Origin: Cedecea selenatireducens
Lineage (GTDB): Bacteria; Pseudomonadota; Gammaproteobacteria; Enterobacterales; Enterobacteriaceae
Assembly: GCF_042138895.1 (NCBI RefSeq)
Contig: NZ_JBHIKW010000008.1
Location: forward strand, 186,001 to 250,000
DNA: 64,000 nt
Direction of reading: 5' to 3'
A program made the translations under genes and the position numbers. The notes beneath the pieces were generated by a model, which saw only the letters and a program-made list of their open reading frames with translations, did not search any database and was not told the DNA's origin. This document shows, piece by piece, positions 41,615-50,058 of the stretch. Positions within the stretch are counted from its first letter, which is position 1. Every line of letters begins with the position of its first letter.

Positions 41615-44600
41615 ATGGAAATGACTAAACCCTCGCTGTCCTCTTTGTTTGCCCGTCTTGACGGGCTGATGCTCCGCGACAGACAACGCTTTTCTCGCCG
41701 TCTTCACGGCGCGAAGAAAATTAAAAACGCTGATTCTCAGCAGGCCTTATTCGACACGCTGGCCGCAGAAATAGACGCCGCGGCGGCTAAAGTGCTGCTG
41801 CGCGAAGCCGCGCGGCCGGCGATTACCTATCCTGAAAACCTGCCCGTCAGCCAGAAAAAACAGGACATTCTTAATGCCGTGCGCGAAAACCAGGTGGTGA
41901 TCGTGGCGGGTGAAACCGGCTCGGGCAAAACCACCCAGTTGCCAAAAATCTGCATGGAGCTGGGGCGCGGTGTTAAAGGCCTGATTGGCCACACTCAGCC
42001 TCGCCGCCTGGCGGCGCGTACCGTGGCAAACCGTATTGCGGAAGAGCTGCAAACCGAACCCGGCGGCTGCGTAGGCTACAAGGTACGTTTCTCCGACCAC
42101 GTCGGCGATAACACCATGGTCAAGCTGATGACGGACGGGATCCTGCTGGCTGAAATTCAGCAGGACAGGCTGCTGATGCAGTACGACACCATCATCATCG
42201 ATGAAGCCCACGAACGCAGCCTGAATATCGACTTCCTGCTCGGCTACCTGCGCGAGCTGCTGCCGAAGCGCCCCGATCTGAAGATAATTATTACCTCGGC
42301 GACTATCGACCCGGAACGCTTCTCGCGCCACTTTAATAACGCGCCGATTATCGAAGTTTCGGGCCGTACTTATCCGGTGGAAGTGCGCTACCGCCCGATG
42401 GTCGAAGACAACGACGATACCGACCGCGATCAGCTGCAGGCTATTTTCGATGCCGTTGACGAGCTTGGCCATGAAAGCGCGGGCGATATCCTGATCTTCA
42501 TGAGCGGCGAGCGGGAAATTCGCGATACCGCAGACGCGCTGACGAAGCTTAATTTGCCGCATACGGAAATCCTGCCGCTCTATGCTCGCCTGTCCAACAG
42601 CGAGCAGAACCGCGTTTTCCAGGCCCACGTCGGGCGGCGTATTGTGCTGGCGACCAACGTCGCGGAAACCTCGCTGACCGTGCCGGGTATTAAGTACGTT
42701 ATCGACCCGGGTACGGCGCGTATTAGCCGCTACAGCTACCGAACCAAAGTCCAGCGCCTGCCGATTGAGCCGGTTTCTCAGGCTTCGGCCAACCAGCGTA
42801 AAGGCCGTTGCGGTCGCGTGTCGGAAGGGATCTGTATTCGTCTTTACTCCGAAGACGACTTCCTGTCGCGCCCTGAGTTTACCGACCCGGAAATTCTGCG
42901 AACCAACCTCGCGTCGGTCATTTTGCAGATGACGGCGCTGGGGCTGGGTGATATTCAGGCGTTTCCGTTCGTTGAAGCGCCGGATAAGCGCAATATCCAG
43001 GACGGCGTGCGCCTGCTGGAAGAGCTGGGCGCCATTACCAGCGATGAAGATCACAGCGTTTACAAACTGACGCCATCTGGTCGCCAGCTTTCACAGCTGC
43101 CGGTCGACCCGCGCCTCGCCAAAATGGTGCTGGAAGCGCAGAGGTTTGGCTGCGTGCGTGAGGTGATGATCATTACCTCCGCGTTGTCTATTCAGGACCC
43201 ACGCGAGCGCCCGATGGACAAGCAACAGGCGTCGGACGAGAAACATCGCCGTTTCCACGACAAAGAGTCAGACTTCCTGGCTTACGTGAACCTGTGGAAC
43301 TACCTCGGCGAGCAGCAAAAAGCGCTCTCGTCGAATCAGTTCCGCCGCCAGTGCAAGCTGGATTTCCTGAACTACCTCCGCGTTCGCGAATGGCAGGATA
43401 TTTATACCCAGCTGCGGCAGGTGGTGAAAGAGCTTGGCCTGCCGGTGAACAGTGAACCCGGCGACTTCCGCGCGGTACACTCGGCGTTGCTGACGGGGCT
43501 CTTGTCCCACATCGGGCAGAAAGACACGGAAAAACAGGAGTATACCGGGGCGCGAAACGCTCGTTTCTCCATCTTCCCTGGCTCCGGCTTATTTAAAAAA
43601 CCACCGAAGTGGACGATGGTGGCCGAGCTGGTGGAAACCAGCCGCCTGTGGGGGCGCATCGCTGCCCGTATCGATCCAGAATGGATTGAGCCGCTGGCGC
43701 AGCATCTGATTAAGCGCTCCTACAGCGAGCCGCACTGGGAGAAAGCCCAGGGCGCGGTGATGGCGCAGGAAAAAGTCACGCTTTATGGGCTGCCGATTGT
43801 GGCGGCGCGTAAGGTGAACTACAGCGACATTGACCCGGCGCTGTGCCGCGAGCTGTTTATCCGCCACGCCCTGGTGGAGGGCGACTGGCAAACCCGTCAC
43901 GCTTTCTTCCGCGATAACCTCAAACTGCGGGCGGAAATCGAAGATCTTGAGCATAAGTCTCGCCGCCGTGACATCCTGGTGGACGACGAAACGCTGTTTG
44001 AGTTTTATGACCAGCGCATCTCTCATGAGGTGATTTCCGCACGCCATTTCGATAGCTGGTGGAAAAAAACTGGCCGCGAAACGCCGGATCTGCTGAATTT
44101 CGAAAAAAATATGCTGATCAGGGAAGGCGCGGAGCAGGTCAGCAAGCTGGACTACCCGAACTTCTGGCATCAGGGCAACCTGAAGCTGCGCCTGACCTAT
44201 CAGTTTGAGCCTGGCGCGGACGCCGACGGCGTAACGGTTCATATCCCTCTGCCGTTGCTTAACCAGGTTGAGGAGGCCGGTTTTGAGTGGCAGATCCCTG
44301 GCGTGCGCCGTGAACTGATTATCGCCCTGATCAAGTCTCTGCCGAAGCCGGTGCGACGCAACTTTGTCCCGGCCCCTAACTATGCGGAAGCGTTTTTAGG
44401 CCGGGCTACGCCGCTGGAACTCCCGCTGCTGGACAGCCTTGAGCGCGAATTCCGCCGTATGGCGGGCGTGACCATTGACCGGGAAGACTGGCACTGGGAT
44501 CAGGTGCCCGATCACCTGAAAATGACCTTCCGCGTAGTGGACGAGCACAACAAAAAGCTGAAAGAGGGTAAAGACCTTAGCGAGCTGAAGGGCGGCCTGA

Positions 44601-45514
44601 AAGATAAGGTTCAGCAGACGCTGTCCGCCGTGGCGGACGACGGCATCGAGCAGAGCGGACTGCACATCTGGAGTTTTGGTTCGCTGCCTGAAAGCTATGA
44701 GCAGAAACGCGGCAACTACCGGATGAAGGCCTTCCCGGCGTTGGTGGATGAAAAAGAGAGCGTGGCGATTAAGCTGTTTGATAATCCGCTTGAACAGCAA
44801 CAGGCAATGTGGCGCGGGCTGCGCCGTCTGCTGCTGCTGAACATTCCGTCGCCGGTGAAATACCTGCATGAAAAGCTGCCGAATAAAGCCAAGCTTGGCC
44901 TCTACTTTAACCCGTACGGCAAAGTGCTGGAGCTTATCGACGACTGCATTTCCTGCGGTATTGATAAGCTGATTGCGCAAAATGGCGGGCCGGTCTGGAG
45001 CGAAGAAGGGTTTGCGGTGCTGCATGAAAAAGTACGTGCAGAGTTGAACGACACGGTGGTTGAGATTGCCAAACAGGTCGAGCAGATCCTTACGGCGGTA
45101 TTTAACATCAACAAACGGCTGAAAGGGCGCGTGGATATGACCATGGCGCTTGGCCTGTCGGATGTTAAGGCGCAGATGAGCGGCCTGGTTTATCGAGGTT
45201 TTGTGACCGGCAACGGCTATAAGCGCCTCGGCGACACGCTGCGTTACCTGCAGGCTATCGAGAAGCGGCTGGAAAAAATGGCTATCGATCCTCACCGCGA
45301 TCGTGCGCAAATGCTGAAAGTGGAAAGCGTGCAGCAGGCATGGCAGCAGTGGTTGAACAAGCTACCGCCAGCCAGCCGCGAGAACGAAGAGGTGCAGGAG
45401 ATCCGCTGGATGATAGAAGAGCTGCGCGTCAGCTATTTTGCCCAGCAGCTGGGAACCCCGTATCCGATTTCCGATAAGCGTATTTTGCAGGCGATGGAGC
45501 AGGTAGCGCTCTGA
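41615..45514 (+). CDS. hrpA: ATP-dependent RNA helicase HrpA
   Basis: 1299-residue DEAH-box helicase, close to E. coli HrpA (1300). Walker A GETGSGKTT, DEAH box (IIIDEAHERS), SAT motif (ITSATID) and motif VI (NQRKGRCGR) are intact, followed by HA2, OB and the long DUF3418 C-terminal region. HrpA processes fimbrial mRNA and helps rescue stalled or collided ribosomes. The start lies at 41615 or 41621; earlier in-frame codons do not match the family. No strong RBS is visible. Confidence 0.94.
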   Translation: MEMTKPSLSSLFARLDGLMLRDRQRFSRRLHGAKKIKNADSQQALFDTLAAEIDAAAAKVLLREAARPAITYPENLPVSQKKQDILNAVRENQVVIVAGETGSGKTTQLPKICMELGRGVKGLIGHTQPRRLAARTVANRIAEELQTEPGGCVGYKVRFSDHVGDNTMVKLMTDGILLAEIQQDRLLMQYDTIIIDEAHERSLNIDFLLGYLRELLPKRPDLKIIITSATIDPERFSRHFNNAPIIEVSGRTYPVEVRYRPMVEDNDDTDRDQLQAIFDAVDELGHESAGDILIFMSGEREIRDTADALTKLNLPHTEILPLYARLSNSEQNRVFQAHVGRRIVLATNVAETSLTVPGIKYVIDPGTARISRYSYRTKVQRLPIEPVSQASANQRKGRCGRVSEGICIRLYSEDDFLSRPEFTDPEILRTNLASVILQMTALGLGDIQAFPFVEAPDKRNIQDGVRLLEELGAITSDEDHSVYKLTPSGRQLSQLPVDPRLAKMVLEAQRFGCVREVMIITSALSIQDPRERPMDKQQASDEKHRRFHDKESDFLAYVNLWNYLGEQQKALSSNQFRRQCKLDFLNYLRVREWQDIYTQLRQVVKELGLPVNSEPGDFRAVHSALLTGLLSHIGQKDTEKQEYTGARNARFSIFPGSGLFKKPPKWTMVAELVETSRLWGRIAARIDPEWIEPLAQHLIKRSYSEPHWEKAQGAVMAQEKVTLYGLPIVAARKVNYSDIDPALCRELFIRHALVEGDWQTRHAFFRDNLKLRAEIEDLEHKSRRRDILVDDETLFEFYDQRISHEVISARHFDSWWKKTGRETPDLLNFEKNMLIREGAEQVSKLDYPNFWHQGNLKLRLTYQFEPGADADGVTVHIPLPLLNQVEEAGFEWQIPGVRRELIIALIKSLPKPVRRNFVPAPNYAEAFLGRATPLELPLLDSLEREFRRMAGVTIDREDWHWDQVPDHLKMTFRVVDEHNKKLKEGKDLSELKGGLKDKVQQTLSAVADDGIEQSGLHIWSFGSLPESYEQKRGNYRMKAFPALVDEKESVAIKLFDNPLEQQQAMWRGLRRLLLLNIPSPVKYLHEKLPNKAKLGLYFNPYGKVLELIDDCISCGIDKLIAQNGGPVWSEEGFAVLHEKVRAELNDTVVEIAKQVEQILTAVFNINKRLKGRVDMTMALGLSDVKAQMSGLVYRGFVTGNGYKRLGDTLRYLQAIEKRLEKMAIDPHRDRAQMLKVESVQQAWQQWLNKLPPASRENEEVQEIRWMIEELRVSYFAQQLGTPYPISDKRILQAMEQVAL

Positions 45515-45521
45515 TATCAAT

Positions 45522-45541
45522 CCCTTTCCAGCTGGAAAGGG
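45522..45541. terminator. Bidirectional terminator between hrpA and the methyltransferase gene
   Basis: Perfect 20-bp palindrome CCCTTTCCAG / CTGGAAAGGG lying between two convergent stop codons. No long U-tract. Confidence 0.55.
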
Positions 45542-45547
45542 GTTGGC

Positions 45548-46201
45548 TCATTTCACTCTTGCCAGTGTAAAACCATCCCAGCCTTTACTGCCGACCGTTT
45601 GTAGCGCGGTTACAGAAAGGCCTGTGTGGTTTCCCATCATTTCGATAAAGGTTCTCACGCCCTGAACGCGATCGTCGTCGCTGTCGGGGTTGGCAACCTC
45701 ACCGTCACGCACCACGTTGTCCCCGATAATTAGCGTGCCAGGGCGCGAATATTTTAATGCCCATTCCAGATAAACCGGGTTATTAGGCTTATCGGCATCG
45801 ATAAAAATCAAATCGAACGGCGCTTCATTACCCAGATGGGCGAGCGTTTGTGCCGCGGGGCCGATATGCAATTCAATAGTTTTTTCCAATCCTGCGAGCT
45901 TAATATTTTTTTGCGCAACTTCGGCGTGACGAGGGTCGGCTTCAAGCGTAACCAGCTTGCCGTCAGCGGGCAGGGCTCGCGCCATCCAGACGGAACTGTA
46001 CGCTCCCAACGTACCAATCTCGAGGATTTTGCGCGCGCCGGTTATCTCCACCAGCAGCTGAAGGAATTTCCCCTGGTTAGGGGCTACATCGTGGGCGGGT
46101 AGCCCAGCGGCATGATTATTGTCGAGGATTTGTTGGAAAACGGTATCGGAAGGGATCAAAGCACTGACGAGGTATTCATCTACATCGGACCACTGCTGCA
46201 T
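45548..46201 (-). CDS. SAM-dependent O-methyltransferase (family 3)
   Basis: 217-residue class I methyltransferase of the catechol/caffeoyl-CoA O-methyltransferase family. SAM motif I is ILEIGTLGAYSSVWMA, the acidic metal/SAM region is LIFIDADKPNN, and the second metal motif is IIGDNVV. It probably methylates a catechol-like small molecule using Mg2+; the substrate is unknown. ATG 46201 follows AAGGAG. Convergent to hrpA and single-gene. Confidence 0.85.
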   Translation of the reverse strand: MQQWSDVDEYLVSALIPSDTVFQQILDNNHAAGLPAHDVAPNQGKFLQLLVEITGARKILEIGTLGAYSSVWMARALPADGKLVTLEADPRHAEVAQKNIKLAGLEKTIELHIGPAAQTLAHLGNEAPFDLIFIDADKPNNPVYLEWALKYSRPGTLIIGDNVVRDGEVANPDSDDDRVQGVRTFIEMMGNHTGLSVTALQTVGSKGWDGFTLARVK

Positions 46202-46230
46202 CACTAACTCCTTGGGGCGGGGTAAGATTT

Positions 46231-46256
46231 CCCTCTCCAGTAGGAGAGGGCCAGGG
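46231..46256. repeat. REP-like palindrome
   Basis: CCCTCTCC / GGAGAGGG with a 4-bp loop, followed by CCAGGGT, as at 12354-12376. It lies between the O-methyltransferase start and the 3' end of the FdhF-like gene. Confidence 0.5.
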
Positions 46257-46277
46257 TAAGTTCATTCCATAACAAAT

Positions 46278-48575
46278 TCAGGCGATTCGGCGCTTATCTT
46301 CCGCTTCGCTACGGGTAATTTTCACCGGAACGGATTTTGACGTCGGCGTACCGGTGCCGTCACCAACGCTGCCAAGCGGCACCAGCGGGTTGGTTTCCGG
46401 GTAATAGGCCGCGAGGTTACCGCGCGGAATGTCATACGCGACCAGCTTAAAACCTCTGACTTTACGGGTAATCCCGTCGTGCCAGACGGTTTCAATATCG
46501 ACTTTATCACCGTCGTTCAGACCCAGCTCACCCATGTCATCAGGATGAATAAACAGGACTTCACGCTGGCCGTAAACGCCGCGATAGCGATCGTCCAGGC
46601 CATAAATCGTGGTGTTGTACTGATCGTGAGAACGCAGCGTTTGCAGCGTGAAGGGGGCCGTTACGCCTTCCCACAACGAGTCAGGCAGTGGGGCATGGCT
46701 GAATTCCGCTTTACCGCTCGGCGTATTAAACCGCAGTTCGGCTGCCGCATTCCCCAAATAAAATCCGCCGGGTTCTTCGCAGCGCTGATTGAAGTCTTTA
46801 AAGCCGGGCAGGGTGGCGGCAATATGATCGCGAATAAGGTTGTAGTCGTCGGCAAGCTCGAGCCAGTCGAGTTTGTTTCGGCCTAAAACCGCATCGGCAA
46901 TACCGGCCACAATGGCGGTTTCCGAACGCTGCGTATCCGCAATCGGCTTACCGATGCCTTCGGAGGCGTGCACCATGCTGAAGGAGTCTTCGACGGTGAC
47001 AAACTGCCGCCCGGTAGCCTGCATATCTTCTTCAGTGCGGCCCAGAGTGGGCAGAATCAGCGAGGCTTTGCCCGGCACGAGGTGGCTGCGGTTAAGCTTG
47101 GTGCTGATGAACACGGTCAGGCCGCAGCGGCTAATGGCTTCTTCCGTTCTTGGGCTGTCCGGTGCCGCAGCGGCAAGGTTTCCGCCCAGCGCAACCAGCA
47201 CTTTTATTTCATCGCGCAGCATGGCGGCCAGAGCTTCAACGGTGTTGTGGCCGTGCTCGCGCGGAGGCTCAAAATCAAAGTGGTTGGCCAGGTTATCCAG
47301 CAGGCTTACCGGCGGCTTCTCGTCAATCCCCATCGTGCGGTTGCCCTGCACGTTGCTGTGACCACGCACCGGGCACAGGCCAGCGCCAGGGCGGCCTAAA
47401 TGCCCTCCGAGCAGCTGCAGGTTGACGATTTCACGCACGGTATTCAGCGAGTGTTTATGCTGGGTGATGCCCATGGCCCAGGTAAAAATGACCCGTTTTG
47501 AATGCTGCCAGATTGCTGCGGCGTCTCGGAGCTGCAGTTCGCTCAGGCCGGACTGCTGGGTGATTTTCTCCCAGCTGGTTTCATCGATGGCGGCAAACCA
47601 GGCGTCCACGCCCTGGGTATTGGCGTCGATAAATGCCAGATCGAACACGCCTTCTTCGCCTTCGGTAATGCGGCGGCGATGGACTTCCAGCAGCGCTTTG
47701 GCCATACCGCGAACGGCGGCCATGTCGCCGCCCAGATTCGGTTGGTAATAGTTGGTGCTGATGGTGCCCGCCAGAGGGGTGATAACTTCCAGCGGCTTTT
47801 GCGGATCGGCAAAGCGTTCCAGGCCGCGTTCACGCAGCGTATTAAAGGTGACTATCTGGGCACCGTTTTCCGCCGCATGACGCAGGCTGTGCAGCATTCG
47901 CGGATGGTTGGTGCCGGGATTCTGCCCAAAGACAAAAATGGCGTCGGCTTTATCAAAATCATCCAGTCTGATGGTGCCTTTTCCTACGCCGATGCTGCGC
48001 TTCAGCCCGCTGCCGCTGGCTTCATGGCACATGTTTGAGCAGTCCGGAAAGTTATTGGTGCCCAGCATGCGGCCAAAAAGCTGATAAAGGTAAGAGGCTT
48101 CATTGCTGGCGCGGCCGGAGGTGTAGAGTTCAATCTGATCCGGGTTATCCATTGCCTTGATATGTTGCGCAATCAGGCTATACGCGCTGGCCCAGCTGAT
48201 GGGTTCGTAGCGGTCAGTTTGCGGATTGTAGCTAAGTGGTTCGGTAAGGCGGCCCTGATATTCGAGGAAGTAGTCGCTTTGTTGATAAAGTTTACTGACG
48301 CTGTGTTGAGCAAAAAACTCGCTGTCGATAAAACGGCGAGTGGCTTCCCAGGTGACGGCTTTAGCGCCATTTTCGCAGAAGCTAAAGGTGCTTTTGTTAT
48401 CGTCACCCCAGGCACAGCCCGGGCAGTCAAAGCCTTTGGCCTTGTTCATGCGCATCAGGTTGCGCAGGTTTTTCAGAGCATGTTTGCTGTCGATGACGAA
48501 GCGGGTGGTCGCTTCGAGAGAACCCCAGCCGCCCGCAGCGGCCTGGTAAGGCTTGATAGCCGATTTGAATTTCAT
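46278..48575 (-). CDS. YdeP/FdhF-like molybdopterin oxidoreductase
   Basis: 765-residue cytoplasmic molybdopterin enzyme of the FdhF/YdeP alpha-subunit family. No Tat leader. An N-terminal DCPGCAW motif, a central PCHEAS-like SNMCHEASGSGL segment, GHNPGTNHPR-type FGQNPGTNHPRM and a C-terminal guanylate-binding domain match E. coli YdeP (759 residues), which promotes acid resistance. Overall similarity to YdeP seems moderate, so it may be a paralogue rather than the ortholog. The typical N-terminal four-cysteine cluster is incomplete. Partner and substrate unknown; the gene is monocistronic. Confidence 0.82.
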   Translation of the reverse strand: MKFKSAIKPYQAAAGGWGSLEATTRFVIDSKHALKNLRNLMRMNKAKGFDCPGCAWGDDNKSTFSFCENGAKAVTWEATRRFIDSEFFAQHSVSKLYQQSDYFLEYQGRLTEPLSYNPQTDRYEPISWASAYSLIAQHIKAMDNPDQIELYTSGRASNEASYLYQLFGRMLGTNNFPDCSNMCHEASGSGLKRSIGVGKGTIRLDDFDKADAIFVFGQNPGTNHPRMLHSLRHAAENGAQIVTFNTLRERGLERFADPQKPLEVITPLAGTISTNYYQPNLGGDMAAVRGMAKALLEVHRRRITEGEEGVFDLAFIDANTQGVDAWFAAIDETSWEKITQQSGLSELQLRDAAAIWQHSKRVIFTWAMGITQHKHSLNTVREIVNLQLLGGHLGRPGAGLCPVRGHSNVQGNRTMGIDEKPPVSLLDNLANHFDFEPPREHGHNTVEALAAMLRDEIKVLVALGGNLAAAAPDSPRTEEAISRCGLTVFISTKLNRSHLVPGKASLILPTLGRTEEDMQATGRQFVTVEDSFSMVHASEGIGKPIADTQRSETAIVAGIADAVLGRNKLDWLELADDYNLIRDHIAATLPGFKDFNQRCEEPGGFYLGNAAAELRFNTPSGKAEFSHAPLPDSLWEGVTAPFTLQTLRSHDQYNTTIYGLDDRYRGVYGQREVLFIHPDDMGELGLNDGDKVDIETVWHDGITRKVRGFKLVAYDIPRGNLAAYYPETNPLVPLGSVGDGTGTPTSKSVPVKITRSEAEDKRRIA

Positions 48576-48757
48576 ATGGCAGGTGTCACTTGTTATGGTT
48601 GATTGCGCAATAACACAGATGAGTTGCTTACCTTTAGTTTACTCCTGATTAACATTTGTGGAAGCGCTAACGTCAATCGGCGGTCAACGAAACGGCCCGG
48701 GTCGAGTAAAATAGCCCGCAAGACTGCACTGCTTCACCGTCATAAAAGGAAGGGATA

Positions 48758-49303
48758 ATGACCGTATCCATCAGTTGCCACAGGGATATAGAAGAACTTC
48801 AGCGTGTTGAAGCGGCGGCGGCTCGTCGTTTTCTCAGCGTGCCTGAACTCGCGTTTTTAGCGGAGTTCGGAGTAACGGATGCGGCCACGCATGCCGCAGC
48901 GATCGAAGATGGACAGGCCTGGAAGGTGACGGGAAGCGACGGCAGGATCAAAGGATTTTGCTATTGCGAACGCCATGATGATGCGCTGTATCTGGCCGAG
49001 ATTTCTACCCATCCGGATTTTCAGCGTCAGGGCGTAGGGAGCTTACTTCTGGCCGAGGTAAAGCGTAAAGCGCAGGCGCTCGGCGTGAGCCAGATTACGC
49101 TCACCACTTACCGGGACGTGGCCTGGAATGGCCCCTGGTATCGGCGTCACGGCTTTGAGATTATTGTGGATTCGCAGCTTACGCCGGAACTGACTTGCTG
49201 TTTAGCGCACCAGCGTGGGGCCGGGCTTATGGTTTTACCCCGGTGCGAAATGCGTTATTTACTCGGGGAGGGGGAGATCCCTGTCGATAAACCACTTCCG
49301 TAG
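48758..49303 (+). CDS. GNAT-family acetyltransferase
   Basis: 181-residue GCN5-type N-acetyltransferase. The acetyl-CoA-binding motif A is visible as ISTHPDFQRQGVGSLLLAEV in parts (about residues 86-105), followed by a typical beta-bulge YRRHGF (about 129-134). The substrate is not inferable. Good GGAAGG RBS. The last 45 bp overlap a convergent small ORF. Confidence 0.82.
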   Translation: MTVSISCHRDIEELQRVEAAAARRFLSVPELAFLAEFGVTDAATHAAAIEDGQAWKVTGSDGRIKGFCYCERHDDALYLAEISTHPDFQRQGVGSLLLAEVKRKAQALGVSQITLTTYRDVAWNGPWYRRHGFEIIVDSQLTPELTCCLAHQRGAGLMVLPRCEMRYLLGEGEIPVDKPLP

Positions 49304-49480
49304 CCGGGTAAGCTGCCGGATGTGATAGCCAATCGCCAGCTCTTCGTACAGCGTCGTCGGGGGCGTAAGCGGCGCAACATCCGGCCTGCCGCTCAGGATG
49401 GCTCGTCGCGCCTGATACCAGGCCCGGCGTTTCATCTCAATTTCATCTGGTCTTGTTACCCGATGTTTGCTCACGGTCAT
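49259..49480 (-). CDS. Small hypothetical protein, 73 residues
   Basis: 73-residue basic protein, rich in Arg and Lys, with no signal peptide or membrane segment (sequence such as IEMKRRAWYQARRAILSG). I do not recognise a family. Its 3' 45 bp overlap the GNAT gene on the other strand. The RBS is weak. It could be a real small gene because the frame is open up to a plausible start in a region without another gene, but it may be chance. Confidence 0.45.
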   Translation of the reverse strand: MTVSKHRVTRPDEIEMKRRAWYQARRAILSGRPDVAPLTPPTTLYEELAIGYHIRQLTRLRKWFIDRDLPLPE

Positions 49481-49701
49481 AGTCTGCCAACTTATAGTAA
49501 GGCGCGATTATACCCCGCAAAGCCGTCGATATGTCGTCCGATCTCCACGGGTGCCCATTTTTATTCAAGAAAAAGCTAATCTTGTCATAACGTTGCGTAA
49601 TAATTAGCTTGCTGTCGTGCGATATATTCTGCCAATGGCTGACACGACCTGTCATCTGTTCGCGTTAACATTCCTGACACCTACTTGCAGGAGAAACACT
49701 C

Positions 49702-49968
49702 ATGACCCCCCCCGAAAAAAGCACGCTGCTGGCAGACCGTATTGCCGGGATCTTTTGTGAAATGCTGAGCTGCGAGCGCGTGTCCCGTCACCAACTGGCC
49801 AGTAAATTTGGCGTCAGTGAACGCACGATTTACCGGGATCTCCGGCGACTTAGCAACTATGTTTATCATGTTGGCGACGATCAGTATGCCCTTAGTCGGG
49901 AAGTGACTCAGCAGCTGGAAAATTATCTGCTGCGGGTAAAGCGGAAAAAGCGATCTCATGAACTCTAA
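49702..49968 (+). CDS. Small HTH (HTH_11-type) DNA-binding protein
   Basis: 88-residue protein with a DeoR/YafY-like winged HTH (SRHQLASKFGVSERTIYRDLRRL, about residues 31-53). The WYL or sugar-phosphate sensor domain that usually follows is absent. The basic C-terminus (RVKRKKRSHEL) may help DNA binding. AGGAG RBS at good spacing. It lies upstream of the PAS-GGDEF-EAL gene in the same direction, about 90 bp apart, and could regulate it. Function unknown. Confidence 0.75.
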   Translation: MTPPEKSTLLADRIAGIFCEMLSCERVSRHQLASKFGVSERTIYRDLRRLSNYVYHVGDDQYALSREVTQQLENYLLRVKRKKRSHEL

Positions 49969-50058
49969 AGCGGGCTTAAAGCTTCATAGCTACGCCGCCG
50001 ATAATACGATAAATTACTCTTTTTATTAATGAAAAACCACAATCATCCCAAGGGCAAG

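Noticed and set aside
41747..43054. 435-codon open frame antisense to hrpA
   Set aside because: Shadow of a GC-rich conserved gene; hrpA matches E. coli along its length and the antisense product shows no family features.
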